Source of the DNA: Streptomyces sp. NBC_01549
GTDB lineage: Bacteria > Actinomycetota > Actinomycetes > Streptomycetales > Streptomycetaceae
Assembly: GCF_026339955.1 (NCBI RefSeq)
Contig: NZ_JAPEPW010000002.1
Span: 1,178,001 to 1,242,000 of the forward strand
Direction of reading: 5' to 3'
Length of the DNA stretch: 64,000 bases
Under the pieces are notes generated by a model that was not told where the DNA came from, ran no database searches, and saw nothing but the letters and a program-made list of their open reading frames with translations. The position numbers were made by a program, and so were the translations under genes. How positions within the stretch are numbered: the stretch's first letter is position 1; each line of letters starts with the position of its first letter. Positions 42,190 to 50,539 of this stretch are shown one piece after another.

Positions 42190-42624
42190 ATGGCTCGCAC
42201 GACGTTTCCGATCGACCTACTCCAGGCTCAGTACGACTGGAACCGGACCTACTCCGCCCTGGAGCGCAGACCGGTCAAGACGACCGCGCTGCGTCGACGA
42301 CTTCAGACCTTGTCGGTCAGGCTGGCCGCCCATCCCTTCTGGGAGACGGAGGCCGGCCGGAGCCCCTCGGCGCGAGTCGACCTGCGCCGACGGGTCCGGG
42401 AACTGCAGGAGGCTGAGGAACGCCTCACGGATCAGCAACGGCGAATCCTCACGAGCATCAGGCACTGGGTGGCCGAGCACGGTGAGGCGCCCACGCTGCG
42501 GCAGATCGCCCAGGACGTAGGACTGGCGAGTACGGGATCAGTCTCCTACCAGATCGACAAGATGGAGAAACTCCGCGCCCTCGGGCGCCGCAGCAATGGC
42601 AGGGGAGTCGCCCTGCGCTGGTGA
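42190..42624 (+). CDS. LexA-type winged-helix DNA-binding protein without protease domain
   Basis: 144 residues. The N-terminal half is Arg-rich and helical (RRLQTLSVRLAAHPFWETEA). The C-terminal half is the LexA DNA-binding domain: LTDQQRRILTSIRHWVAEHG, PTLRQIAQDVGLASTGSVSY and RALGRRSNGRGVAL. The Ser/Lys autopeptidase domain is missing, so it could compete with LexA at SOS boxes or be a phage-type regulator that cannot self-cleave. The SOS-box-like site just upstream suggests LexA or self control. Confidence 0.8.
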   Translation: MARTTFPIDLLQAQYDWNRTYSALERRPVKTTALRRRLQTLSVRLAAHPFWETEAGRSPSARVDLRRRVRELQEAEERLTDQQRRILTSIRHWVAEHGEAPTLRQIAQDVGLASTGSVSYQIDKMEKLRALGRRSNGRGVALRW

Positions 42625-42991
42625 GACCCCAGCGCCTCCGGCGATAGACCTCCGAAACCTGCTGCATGTCGGGCCTGGCCCGGTCACACTGGTTTGTAGG
42701 AAGTTGCCCCGAGTTGAGTGCGGGTCCTGTCAGCGGCAGGTCGCCGCCGGTATGGTCGCGGGACGCCCCAGCAAGGGCCGCATCTGGCGGCATGACCCCC
42801 CGGGCATGCGCAGCATGTACGGCGGCTCACTGGTCTCCTGCGCCGGATCGCTGGTCATCGTCGACCTGCCGCTCCCCGCGCAGCGGCTGGAGTTCTCCGC
42901 GCTCAGGTTCAATCTTGACTGGTACGCATCAGTGCGCCATTGGAGCCGGGGGCGTACTCGCGACGTGTGTTCTTCGCGATCTTTTGCCTGA
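42596..42991 (+). CDS. Possible small cysteine-containing protein
   Basis: A frame overlapping the end of the LexA-like gene reads VTLVCRKLPRVECGSCQRQV, then GRPSKGRIWRHDPPGMRSMY and SLVIVDLPLPAQRLEFSALR. The CxxC and basic blocks look like a small zinc-binding protein, but the frame's end overlaps the oppositely oriented MazG gene and no good start is present near the likely beginning (about 42,680). Possibly a truncated remnant. Confidence 0.35.
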   Translation: MAGESPCAGETPAPPAIDLRNLLHVGPGPVTLVCRKLPRVECGSCQRQVAAGMVAGRPSKGRIWRHDPPGMRSMYGGSLVSCAGSLVIVDLPLPAQRLEFSALRFNLDWYASVRHWSRGRTRDVCSSRSFA

Positions 42992-43214
42992 CGGCGTCGG
43001 CGAGGTCGACACCCTGCATCTCCGCGATCGCCGTCAGGTAGAGGAAGACGTCGGCGAGTTCTTCGCCGTGGTCGGGCAGGCCTTTGCGCCACGCCGTGAA
43101 TGCCTCGCCGACCTCGGCCGTGAGCAAACCGAACTCCATAGCGATGTCGGTGGTGTTGAAGCCTTTGGCGAGTTTGTTCTCCCAGGCGAGCTTCTGTGCC
43201 TCGGCGATGTCCAC
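42909..43214 (-). CDS. MazG-like nucleotide pyrophosphohydrolase
   Basis: 101 residues. All-alpha NTP-pyrophosphatase fold: MDIAEAQKLAWENKLAKGFN, EFGLLTAEVGEAFTAWRKGL and GEELADVFLYLTAIAEM carry the metal-binding ExxE and ExxD motifs. Hydrolyses (d)NTPs or modified nucleotides to monophosphate. GTG 43214 follows AAGGGGA. It lies directly beyond the 3' end of the nucleoside gene cluster on the same strand and may belong to it. Confidence 0.82.
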   Translation of the reverse strand: MDIAEAQKLAWENKLAKGFNTTDIAMEFGLLTAEVGEAFTAWRKGLPDHGEELADVFLYLTAIAEMQGVDLADAVRQKIAKNTRREYAPGSNGALMRTSQD

Positions 43215-43300
43215 GGCAGATCCCCTTGACGGTGCAGTGCGGCGTTCTCGGGGAACAGTAGCGAGGCTCAGGCGCCGGAGAGGCAAGAACGGGACAGGAG

Positions 43301-43801
43301 TCAGCCGGTGGGGCGGCAGCCAGCTTCTGGCGCCGTCTTGTAGGTGAAAACCGTCGCATGACTGTCCAGGAGCCGGAAGACGCGCTGGTAGGCGCGGGAT
43401 AGTTCGGCGATCGCCTCCAGATCGGGTGCCTGACCGTCGCGGGCCTTGAGACGGCTGTGCACGATGGCCGCGGGGGCGGTGAGGTGGAGGAAGACTCCGT
43501 CGCGGGTGGTGACGAGGCCGGCGAGTTCGAGTGCCTGGTCCCAGGTGAGGCGGGAGCGGTCGCGGTAAAGAGGGCCGTAGACGAGCTCGCTGACGAAGCT
43601 GCGGTCCAGGACGAGCCGGCCGGGCTGGGCGAGGAGATCACGGTAGCGGCTGGTCAGGTCCTGATGGTCGGGCGTGCGGGGTGAGTGAGCTGCGGTGAAG
43701 TCGTGCTGGGTGACGAGGAGGTCGGCCAGCGTGCTCTTGCCGACGCCGTCGCCGCCTTCGAGTACGACCGTGCGGTGGCCGGCGATCTCCTGCAGAGTCA
43801 T
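43301..43801 (-). CDS. Thymidylate-kinase-like P-loop kinase
   Basis: 166 residues. Walker A is LEGGDGVGKSTLA near residue 15, followed by the DR-containing LVLDRSFVSELVYGPLYRDR and YQRVFRLLDSH. It resembles short, divergent dTMP kinases. Its ATG overlaps the stop of the deoxyribosyltransferase gene. In this context it probably phosphorylates a nucleotide product of the cluster rather than serving as the housekeeping Tmk. Confidence 0.78.
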   Translation of the reverse strand: MTLQEIAGHRTVVLEGGDGVGKSTLADLLVTQHDFTAAHSPRTPDHQDLTSRYRDLLAQPGRLVLDRSFVSELVYGPLYRDRSRLTWDQALELAGLVTTRDGVFLHLTAPAAIVHSRLKARDGQAPDLEAIAELSRAYQRVFRLLDSHATVFTYKTAPEAGCRPTG

Positions 43802-44727
43802 CCGCCGAGCCACGCGGTCACCTCGTCCGGTGTGCGGAGCACGGCGTCGACGCCGTACTGGATCATCAGGTTGCGGAAGTTGGGCTCGCGGCCTGCCGCG
43901 TGGGTGTAAGTGCTGTGTGGCAGATACGCGGCGACCGGCTGGCCCGTGGCGCAGGCGGCCCCTATGAGAAGGGCGGCTCCGGGCGGGGTCTCGGGGCCGG
44001 AGGTGTCGACGACGATGCGGGTGGAGCGGAGAGCGGTGGCCCAGTCGTGGCGCGCGGCCGTGAAGGGGTCGCCGGCGTCGAAGCGGGTCGGATGGAGGAC
44101 CGTGGTCCCCGTGGTGGCGGGAAGTCCGGCGCGTGCTGGGGTGTACGGGCTGGGTTCGACGAACACCGTGTGGGCGTCTCGGGATGGGCGGGATGTTGCC
44201 GCGGCCGGGGAGGGGAGTTGGACGACGGCGTCGACGCAGGCCTCGGTGGCCTCCTGGATCTGGGTGTGGTTGCGGGCGGCGAAGTCTGCGAAGCGGCTGC
44301 CGCCCGTCGGCTCGCCGGGGGTGCCGAGACGGGGGACGCGGACAATGCGGGTGGCGAGGGCGTCCAAGAGAGGATCGGGGAACACGGAGCGTGGGCCGTG
44401 GAGGGTGGCGGAGTGGTCCTGGAAGTCGGTGGTCATCACGATCACGGGTGCGCCGAGGGCTGCGGCGTAGCCGATCTCCATGCAGACGCCGTCGTCCGGG
44501 CTGGGGCCGTGGACGATGGCGATGAGGGCGCGGATGCGGCGGAGGCGGTCGCGGTCGAGTTCGAACAGGCGCTTGCCCTTGATGTCGGCGATGAGGTCCT
44601 CTTCGTCGGTGTCGCAGAAGGGGAGGAAGACCTGGTCTTCGCCGAGCTTGACGGCGAGGCGGTCGGCCAGGTCGGCGGCGAGGGCGCGGTCGTGGGCGGC
44701 GAAGAGACGGTGTGCGACGTAGTGCAT
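43798..44727 (-). CDS. Nucleoside 2-deoxyribosyltransferase-like protein, two domains
   Basis: 309 residues. Both halves look like the nucleoside-deoxyribosyltransferase fold. The first has HRLFAAHDRALAADLADRLA, ALIAIVHGPSPDDGVCMEIG (a DD...E signature) and YAAALGAPVIVMTTDFQ. The second has RIVVDTSGPETPPGAALLIG and ATGQPVAAYLP. Enzymes of this fold move or remove nucleobases, including CMP N-glycosidases of nucleoside antibiotic pathways. The second domain seems less complete at the active site and could bind the partner substrate. Confidence 0.78.
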   Translation of the reverse strand: MHYVAHRLFAAHDRALAADLADRLAVKLGEDQVFLPFCDTDEEDLIADIKGKRLFELDRDRLRRIRALIAIVHGPSPDDGVCMEIGYAAALGAPVIVMTTDFQDHSATLHGPRSVFPDPLLDALATRIVRVPRLGTPGEPTGGSRFADFAARNHTQIQEATEACVDAVVQLPSPAAATSRPSRDAHTVFVEPSPYTPARAGLPATTGTTVLHPTRFDAGDPFTAARHDWATALRSTRIVVDTSGPETPPGAALLIGAACATGQPVAAYLPHSTYTHAAGREPNFRNLMIQYGVDAVLRTPDEVTAWLGG

Positions 44728-44748
44728 CGGGCGGCCTCCTGCTACGGG

Positions 44749-45579
44749 TCAGGACGTGGCGCGGCGTGGTGCGGGGACGGTAAGAGGGAACCGGGCCGTG
44801 TGGCGGGTGGCGGCCTGGACTGCGAGGTCGAGGGCGGCTGCTGGTGGAAGGTGTCGCGCGCGGTGCGCGAGGTAGGCGCCGGCCAGGGTGTCCCCGGCAC
44901 CGGTGATCTGCCGGACGGTGGGAACGGTGGCGGGAGCGACAGGTCGTGGAGCGTGGCGGTGCGCGAGCACGCGGGCGGGGCGGGGGCCGTCGGTGATGAC
45001 GGTCTCCAGGCACGGGCTTGGGCGGCCGGTGTGGTGGCTGAGGAGCGCGTGTTCCTGAGCGTTGACGAAGATCGTGGTCGCGTGGTGAAGCCAGGGGATG
45101 GCGGCGGGGATGAGCTGGGGGGCACTGGGGAGGTGGAAGTCCAGGCTGAAGGCGCAGCCCTGTGCGGTCAGTGCTTCGAGGACCGTGGGGACGTCAAGGG
45201 GGTGGCGGCAGCTGACGTGGAAGACGGCCCGGGGATGGCGGTCGATCACGTGGATGGCGTGGGCGGTGAGGTGCCCGGCGGCCCCGTAGTCGGTGTCGAC
45301 GTCCGTGACGGTTTCCGTTTCGTCGTAGTGGATGGTGAACGCGGCCGACGGCTCGGAGGCGTGGTAGAGGAGGCTCCAGTCCAGGCTGGGAAGACGCGTG
45401 TCGTCGGCCAGAGTGGAAAGGTCGTCTCCGACGGCGGCGGCGGGCGCGGCCGTCAGTCCGGCGCGGGCGGCCGCGGCGGCCAAGTGGAGGGCGGCGCCGC
45501 CGAGTTGGTGTACCGGCCGGTGGCCGGGACGGTGGATGTGGTCGAGGGAGATGTTGCCGATCACGATGGTGCGCTGCAT
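44749..45579 (-). CDS. PfkB/ribokinase-family kinase
   Basis: 276 residues. N-terminal VIGNISLDHIHRPGHRPVHQ and LGGAALHLAAAAARAGL match the PfkB sugar-binding start; the C-terminal TGAGDTLAGAYLAHRAR is the catalytic signature 2 (GAGD). Phosphorylates a sugar or nucleoside. The substrate may be the free pentose or nucleoside released by the neighbouring deoxyribosyltransferase. Confidence 0.85.
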   Translation of the reverse strand: MQRTIVIGNISLDHIHRPGHRPVHQLGGAALHLAAAAARAGLTAAPAAAVGDDLSTLADDTRLPSLDWSLLYHASEPSAAFTIHYDETETVTDVDTDYGAAGHLTAHAIHVIDRHPRAVFHVSCRHPLDVPTVLEALTAQGCAFSLDFHLPSAPQLIPAAIPWLHHATTIFVNAQEHALLSHHTGRPSPCLETVITDGPRPARVLAHRHAPRPVAPATVPTVRQITGAGDTLAGAYLAHRARHLPPAAALDLAVQAATRHTARFPLTVPAPRRATS

Positions 45580-45596
45580 CGCGGCTCTCTCCTCGG

Positions 45597-46397
45597 TCAG
45601 GTCCGGGTGTGCGTGCAGTCGGTCAGAGCGGCGCAAGTAGGACGGCGCGTGCACAGGCGGGCGGGTGGCCGGTTGAGGTAGAGGCGTTTGAAGTAGATCA
45701 ACACGAGGTGGGTCCACCAGGCCGGCGCCGCCTCGACCGGGATGGTGACATCCTGGCCCGCGGCCAGGGTCCGCAGGGCGTCGGTGTGGCGGGCGACGGC
45801 GTGCTCCAGCAGGGTGCGCAGGTGTTCGTGGGCGGCGGGGCCGGAGGGGAGGGTGAAGCCGAGGGCGGGGGCGAGCGTGGTGACCATGCCGGAGTCGACG
45901 GGGATGATGCCGCAGTGGTAGCCGCGGGCGTACAGGGCGGCGCACTGGGCGACCTTGTAGGAGGCTCCGCGCACCTCGCGGGCGAAGGCAGCGATGAAGA
46001 CCTTGGCGTCCCAGGCGGCCGGGTCGGTGCCGTCCTTGTCCCAGCGAGCCAGGGTGTCGGCCAGGGAGTAGAGGTAGGTCAGGCGGGCTTCGGTCAGGCC
46101 GAGCGGGGCGACCAGGTCGCGGGCCTGGTCGTCATCGAGGTCGGTGAGGGCGTCGAAGCCGATGGTGTCGGCGTGTGCGAGGACGGCCGCGTAGGTGTCG
46201 ACCATGCGGTAGTTGATCCGGGTGGACCAGCCGGCCGCGAGCATCCGCATGCGCGGGTCGGTGATGGTGGGCGGCCACCAGCGGTTGTGGTCGTGGTTGG
46301 CCTCCACCTCGGCGCGGACGTCGTCGAGGGCGGCTGCGCGGGTGACGAACGCCAGGACGCGGTCGTCGCTGCGTTTGGTGGGTCTGGTGACGGTCAC
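45597..46397 (-). CDS. Helix-hairpin-helix glycosylase-like protein
   Basis: 266 residues. The central FAREVRGASYKVAQCAALYA and CGIIPVDSGMVTTLAPALGF resemble the HhH-GPD arrangement (hairpin, then PVD with the catalytic Asp). A C-terminal Cys group (LCTRRPTCAALTDC) sits where endonuclease III holds its iron-sulfur cluster, but has only three Cys with different spacing. It might recognise a modified nucleoside or base in this pathway. GTG 46397 overlaps the stop of the gene before it (GTGA). Assignment is tentative. Confidence 0.55.
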   Translation of the reverse strand: MTVTRPTKRSDDRVLAFVTRAAALDDVRAEVEANHDHNRWWPPTITDPRMRMLAAGWSTRINYRMVDTYAAVLAHADTIGFDALTDLDDDQARDLVAPLGLTEARLTYLYSLADTLARWDKDGTDPAAWDAKVFIAAFAREVRGASYKVAQCAALYARGYHCGIIPVDSGMVTTLAPALGFTLPSGPAAHEHLRTLLEHAVARHTDALRTLAAGQDVTIPVEAAPAWWTHLVLIYFKRLYLNRPPARLCTRRPTCAALTDCTHTRT

Positions 46398-47089
46398 GGC
46401 GCTGCTCCTGGAGCGGGCGAGTGGGTGTGGGTGGCAAGGGCGAGGGCGAGGGCGAGGTTGGAGGAGATCACGGGGATGCGCAGCCGTGCCTGTAGGGCGG
46501 CCGCAGCGGTCAGAGTCCGCCAACCGGTGCACGACAGCACGAGTGCGTCGGCCTCGGCCAGCGCGGCCGGCGGAAGGCCGTCGCACAGCGTGAGGATCTG
46601 CGCGGTGGTGATGTGGGGGTAGCCGTCGTCGAGGCCGAGGCTGGCGTTGCCGGTTACCTCGATGCCGTGGGCTGCGAGGGCTTCGGCTTCGGTCTGGGCG
46701 ACTTGCTCGGGGTAGGGGGTGGCCAGTGCGACGCTGGCCACGTGGCGCTGGTGCAGGGTGGTGGTGAGGGCGTCGAAGGCGGTGATCACGCCCGGCGGCA
46801 GCTCCGGCCCGCCGGTGAAACCGGCGGAGGTGCACGCCAGCACGGTGGCGTCCAACGGCAGGTGGCGCATGGAGTCGACGGCACCGGTGGCGGCGGCCCG
46901 CAGCCCGTGCCAGAAGGAGTCGTCGACGGCGGTCGTGCGGGAGGCCGGCACGAGCCGAGCGTAGTGGAAGACCACGCCCGGCTCGCCGAGTTGCGGCAAC
47001 TCCTCCTCCACCGCCACGTTGGCCCACGGCAGCAACACGCCCACATGACGCCGCACCGCCCTGCCGGTGACTGCGGGATCAGCGGGCAC
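46394..47089 (-). CDS. Asp/Glu racemase-superfamily protein (maleate isomerase/arylmalonate decarboxylase-like)
   Basis: 231 residues. Two Cys-centred motifs of the superfamily are present: ATVLACTSAGFTGG and ALVLSCTGWRTL, placing a Cys in each lobe, with VGVLLPWANVAVEEELPQL at the start. Such enzymes racemise, isomerise or decarboxylate small carboxylic acids. The GTG start overlaps the end of the radical-SAM gene by 11 bases. Substrate unknown. Confidence 0.8.
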   Translation of the reverse strand: MPADPAVTGRAVRRHVGVLLPWANVAVEEELPQLGEPGVVFHYARLVPASRTTAVDDSFWHGLRAAATGAVDSMRHLPLDATVLACTSAGFTGGPELPPGVITAFDALTTTLHQRHVASVALATPYPEQVAQTEAEALAAHGIEVTGNASLGLDDGYPHITTAQILTLCDGLPPAALAEADALVLSCTGWRTLTAAAALQARLRIPVISSNLALALALATHTHSPAPGAAP

Positions 47090-48599
47090 GGTGGGTGCCG
47101 TAGATGACGCGCGGGGCGTGCCCGGTGACGGTGATGTCGGCCGGCGTGCCCACCGGGACGACGGCGCCGGGATCGACGATCTGGATCGCGTAGGAGCCCA
47201 GGCGGCGGAACCAGGTGCCGCGCTCGTCGACGAAATAGGCGTGCACGCCGGGAATCTCCAGGTCGGCCGGGTAGACGCGTTCCTTCATCGGCCGGTCCCA
47301 CAGCTGGTCGATGTCAGCCTTCCAGGTGGCGAAGTGCTCCGCGGACGGCAGTCCCTCCAGGCTCGCCTCTTCCTCCGCGAGCGGAGTGCCTGGGAACGCG
47401 CGGGCCAGGCGGACGTTGGTGCGGTGGCACATCAGCCCCGCGTCGTAGATCCGCCGCAGGGCGGTGAGGTTGGCCAGGTGCGTGGCGTGGGTCTCGCCCG
47501 GCAGGCCGTAGATCAGGTTGAGACCGGGCAACAGCTTGGGCAGCCCGTCCGGCCCGCGCTCGGCGCCGGCCTCGTTCACGTGCTCGACGGCGCGCAGCAG
47601 GATGTCCTCGGTGCACGTCAGGGTGTTGCGTTCGATCACGGCCGGGTCGAACGACTCGATCCCCATCGGGGCGCAGTTGCCCTCAGTGCAGAACTCGGCG
47701 ACCGTGACCGCGATCCGCTTGCCTACCGGCGCTGCCACGGCCAACGGGTCGGCGTTGTCGATGTGCAGCATCTGAAGGTCCGGGCCGAGCTCCCGGATTC
47801 CGCCCAGCAGGGCCCGGATCGCCTCCTCGCTGCGGCCCTGGTAGGAGAAGAAGCACGTCTGCTGGCCGAGCCGGAAGTGCCGCACCCCCGCGTCGTACAG
47901 TTGCCCGGCCTCGGCCAGGACGTCTTCGACCGCCCGGTGCGCGACCGTCGGCGCCTTGGCCGGCTCGTTGCAAAACCGGCAGAACGCCTTGCGGGTGCAG
48001 CCGCGGTACAGCTCCAGCTCGGCAACGGGCGCCCAGGGCATCTGTCCGATCAACTCGGCGAACGAGTCGCGGTCCGTCGCCAGCTGCCCGTACGGGGCGG
48101 GCTCGCGGCTCCCCAGGGCCAGGGTGGACGCGGTGACGGTGTGGGTGTGGACCGCGTCGAACAGCCCGGCCCAGGAAGCCGGCTCCGACAGGGCCCACGT
48201 GGCCATCGGACCAAGCAGGTAACGGCGGCCCCGCACGCAGGCCATCGCGCGGGCGATGTCGTCCTGTCCGGCGTTGACGGCGTGCAGGTGCACCGACGGG
48301 ACCTTGTCGCCCGCCACCACGACCACCATGTCGGCGTCGCGCAGCAGCTCCACCGCCTTGTCGCGGTTGACGGTCGCCGAGTACGTCAGCCGGTCGCTCA
48401 GCGGCGGCTCCACCGCGGGACGGCCGCCGGCCAGGCACCAGCGGACATCGTCGATCGTCACGTACTTCACCTCGGCGTCGGGCCTGGCCCGGCGCAGGGC
48501 CGCATACGCCTGCCGCACGTATGCGGACAAGTAAGGGGGGACGCCCAGGCCGCTGGGCTCGACGGTGTAGCAGTCCAAGATCACCACAGGGGCGGTCAC
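47079..48599 (-). CDS. Radical SAM enzyme, methylthiotransferase-like layout
   Basis: 506 residues. N-terminal part of about 185 residues resembles a Rossmann/UPF0004-like domain (ADMVVVVAGDKVPSVHLHAV). The radical-SAM CX5CX2C cluster motif is at about residues 197-206 (YRGCTRKAFCRFC), unlike the common CX3CX2C. NLIYGLPGETHATHLANL is a later barrel motif, and the last about 60 residues (GTPADITVTGHAPRVIYG) look TRAM-like. A complex radical reaction such as carbon-carbon or sulfur insertion is likely. It is the first gene of the leftward cluster. Confidence 0.82.
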   Translation of the reverse strand: MTAPVVILDCYTVEPSGLGVPPYLSAYVRQAYAALRRARPDAEVKYVTIDDVRWCLAGGRPAVEPPLSDRLTYSATVNRDKAVELLRDADMVVVVAGDKVPSVHLHAVNAGQDDIARAMACVRGRRYLLGPMATWALSEPASWAGLFDAVHTHTVTASTLALGSREPAPYGQLATDRDSFAELIGQMPWAPVAELELYRGCTRKAFCRFCNEPAKAPTVAHRAVEDVLAEAGQLYDAGVRHFRLGQQTCFFSYQGRSEEAIRALLGGIRELGPDLQMLHIDNADPLAVAAPVGKRIAVTVAEFCTEGNCAPMGIESFDPAVIERNTLTCTEDILLRAVEHVNEAGAERGPDGLPKLLPGLNLIYGLPGETHATHLANLTALRRIYDAGLMCHRTNVRLARAFPGTPLAEEEASLEGLPSAEHFATWKADIDQLWDRPMKERVYPADLEIPGVHAYFVDERGTWFRRLGSYAIQIVDPGAVVPVGTPADITVTGHAPRVIYGTHRAR

Positions 48600-48798
48600 C
48601 GAGACTCCTCTCCAGTACCAGCTGATCGGGCCGGGCCGTCCGCACCGACGCGGGCGGCCCGCTCCACCTGGCTCACGCGAACGTCCTCGGCCGGAAGCCG
48701 GGTCATGAGCGTGTCAACATCCTTGTTCAGGAACGCTGTTCGGGCGGAGGGAAAGTTCAGTCAAGCTCCGCGTGCGCGCCCCCGGAAGAGGGGAAGAT

Positions 48799-48825
48799 GT
48801 AGTCCTCCGTAGTCCCGCGTAGTCC
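48799..48825 (+). promoter_or_regulatory. Three GTAGTCC boxes at exact 10-bp spacing
   Basis: GTAGTCC occurs at 48799, 48809 and 48819, all on one face of the helix, ending 17 bases before the ATG of the HTH/TPR regulator. It is a probable autoregulatory site, close enough to the start to block or organise transcription initiation. Confidence 0.65.
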
Positions 48826-48842
48826 AGGGACGGGGTGACGGG

Positions 48843-50174
48843 ATGACCCCTGCACCGCACGCACAGCACCTCGCGTACCTGATCAGCTCAGCCTGCCGGA
48901 AACGTGGCTGGGGACCGACCCAGCTGGCACGCGCTGTGGGCCGGGCCGAGGGCAGCGGACCCGACCGATTACAACGTCAGTACGCGCGCAAGTGGATGAC
49001 CGGCGAACGTACGCCCGACTACTGGTGGCCCTACGTCGCCCGCGTCCTCGAACTCGACCCCGACGCCAGAGGCGTCCCGCAACCGCCCCTCACACCGGCC
49101 CCCGCCGATACCGTGGCCTCAGTCATCCAGCTGGGAAGGAGCGACCTCGAGGTGGACCGCCGGAAGTTCCTCACCGCGTCCAGCGGCTACGCCCTCGCCG
49201 CCCTCGGCCTGCCCGACCCCGACAGCATCACCCGTCGTGTCCACAGGGCACCCGCTGGAGCCGTCCGCGTCGGGCGCGGCGAAGTGGCCGCCGTCAAGAT
49301 CATGGTGAAGAGCCTCGGCGACTCCGCGTCCGAGCTCGGCGGCGGACACGCGCGCCACCTCGCCGTGCGCTACCTCACTGAAGACGTCGCACCGTGGCTG
49401 AACGGAAAGTACACGGAGGCCACTGGCAGAGAGCTGTTCGCTGCCGCTTCCCAGCTCGCCCACCTCGCCGGCTGGATGGCGCAGGACGAAGGCGACTCCC
49501 CCGAGCTTCAAGGCCTCGCCCAGGGCTACTACGCCCACGCCTACGGGCTCGCCGCCGAAGCCGGCGACCGCGAACTCGCAGCCACCGCCTTGCGAGGGCT
49601 CGCGGTCCACTGCATCGACCTGGGCTACCACGCCGAAGCCGTCCAGCTCAGCGAAGCCTGCGTCACCTACGGACGCGACCTCGACAATCCGCGCGCCGTG
49701 GCCTACTACAACGCCACACTGGCCAACGCCGCCGCTCAGGACAACGACCGTCGCCTTGCCTCCCAGCACCTCGCCCTTGCCGAAACCGCCATCGGCCGCC
49801 CCCAGACCGGCCCCACCGACTCCTGGGCCGCCCACTACTCCCCAGGCCGCTGGGCCCACGAAACCGGCATGATCCTCAACCGCCTCGGCGACCTCACCGC
49901 CGCCGAGGAACACCTTCTCCTCGCCCTCAACTTCCACGGGGTCGACCGCCGACGTACCCGCGCCATCGTCACAGCCGACCTCGCGGGGGTCCGCCTGCGC
50001 CGAGGAAACACGGACGGCGCTCTCACGACGTGGTCCGAGTTCCTCGACTGCGCTGAGGGCATCCGCTCCATCAAAGTTCGCTCGGCCGTTCAGGACATGT
50101 CCGTTCGACTACGCCGCCTCCCGAACAATCCCAAAGCACAAGAACTCAGAAGTCGCGCCGCAGCCCTCGCTTGA
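48843..50174 (+). CDS. HTH regulator with TPR-like sensor region
   Basis: 443 residues. The N terminus has a Cro/XRE-like helix-turn-helix (RGWGPTQLARAVGRAEG, then YARKWMTGERTPDYWWPYVA). A Tat-signal-like RRKFLTASSGYALAALGL segment at about residue 101 is typical of this Streptomyces class but is probably not exported. The rest is helical repeats (TPR-like) such as AEAVQLSEACVTYGRDLDNP. These proteins are considered pathway-specific regulators that may sense a peptide or small molecule. It is divergent from the radical-SAM cluster. Confidence 0.82.
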   Translation: MTPAPHAQHLAYLISSACRKRGWGPTQLARAVGRAEGSGPDRLQRQYARKWMTGERTPDYWWPYVARVLELDPDARGVPQPPLTPAPADTVASVIQLGRSDLEVDRRKFLTASSGYALAALGLPDPDSITRRVHRAPAGAVRVGRGEVAAVKIMVKSLGDSASELGGGHARHLAVRYLTEDVAPWLNGKYTEATGRELFAAASQLAHLAGWMAQDEGDSPELQGLAQGYYAHAYGLAAEAGDRELAATALRGLAVHCIDLGYHAEAVQLSEACVTYGRDLDNPRAVAYYNATLANAAAQDNDRRLASQHLALAETAIGRPQTGPTDSWAAHYSPGRWAHETGMILNRLGDLTAAEEHLLLALNFHGVDRRRTRAIVTADLAGVRLRRGNTDGALTTWSEFLDCAEGIRSIKVRSAVQDMSVRLRRLPNNPKAQELRSRAAALA

Positions 50175-50215
50175 GACCAGTCCGGCCGGCGCCATCCCGC
50201 AATGGAGCCGGTGTC

Positions 50216-50471
50216 CTATGCGAGCACCAGCCGCCAGCGCCGAAATGCCCAGTGCGTGTCCCCGTCCCAGGTCTGCAAGATGGAGAGGCTACGGGAGCAG
50301 GTAGCCAGGAGCTGTTCGACGATGCGGTGATCGGCGAGGAGCCGTTCCGTCTGCTGGAGCAAGATGGTGTCGCCGAGCTCGGTCAGGTGGACACCGTCGC
50401 TCCACAGACCAGTTGGTTCGCCGGTGAGGTGCCGCGCGGCGGCCGTGTTGTAGCGCGAGCTCAGCGTTCAT
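50216..50471 (-). pseudogene. Small conserved-looking protein, start lost
   Basis: The leftward frame RYNTAAARHLTGEPTGLWSD, then GVHLTELGDTILLQQTERLL and LQTWDGDTHWAFRRWRLVL ends TAG at 50216. It has no start codon, because a TGA lies near 50471; an ATG in another frame (MNAEL) just upstream could join it if two bases are missing at GCGC near 50457. The 85-residue product has an even, helical composition. No family recognised. Confidence 0.45.
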
Positions 50472-50539
50472 GGCCGTGACGGTCTTGGGGTGCCTTGACG
50501 GACCTCGGCGTACGCGACACTGGATCTTCCGAAAGGGCT

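Noticed and set aside
43900..45681. 593-residue rightward frame opposite the nucleoside genes
   Set aside because: Low-complexity Gly/Val/Asp composition and no family match; the leftward genes have clear catalytic motifs.
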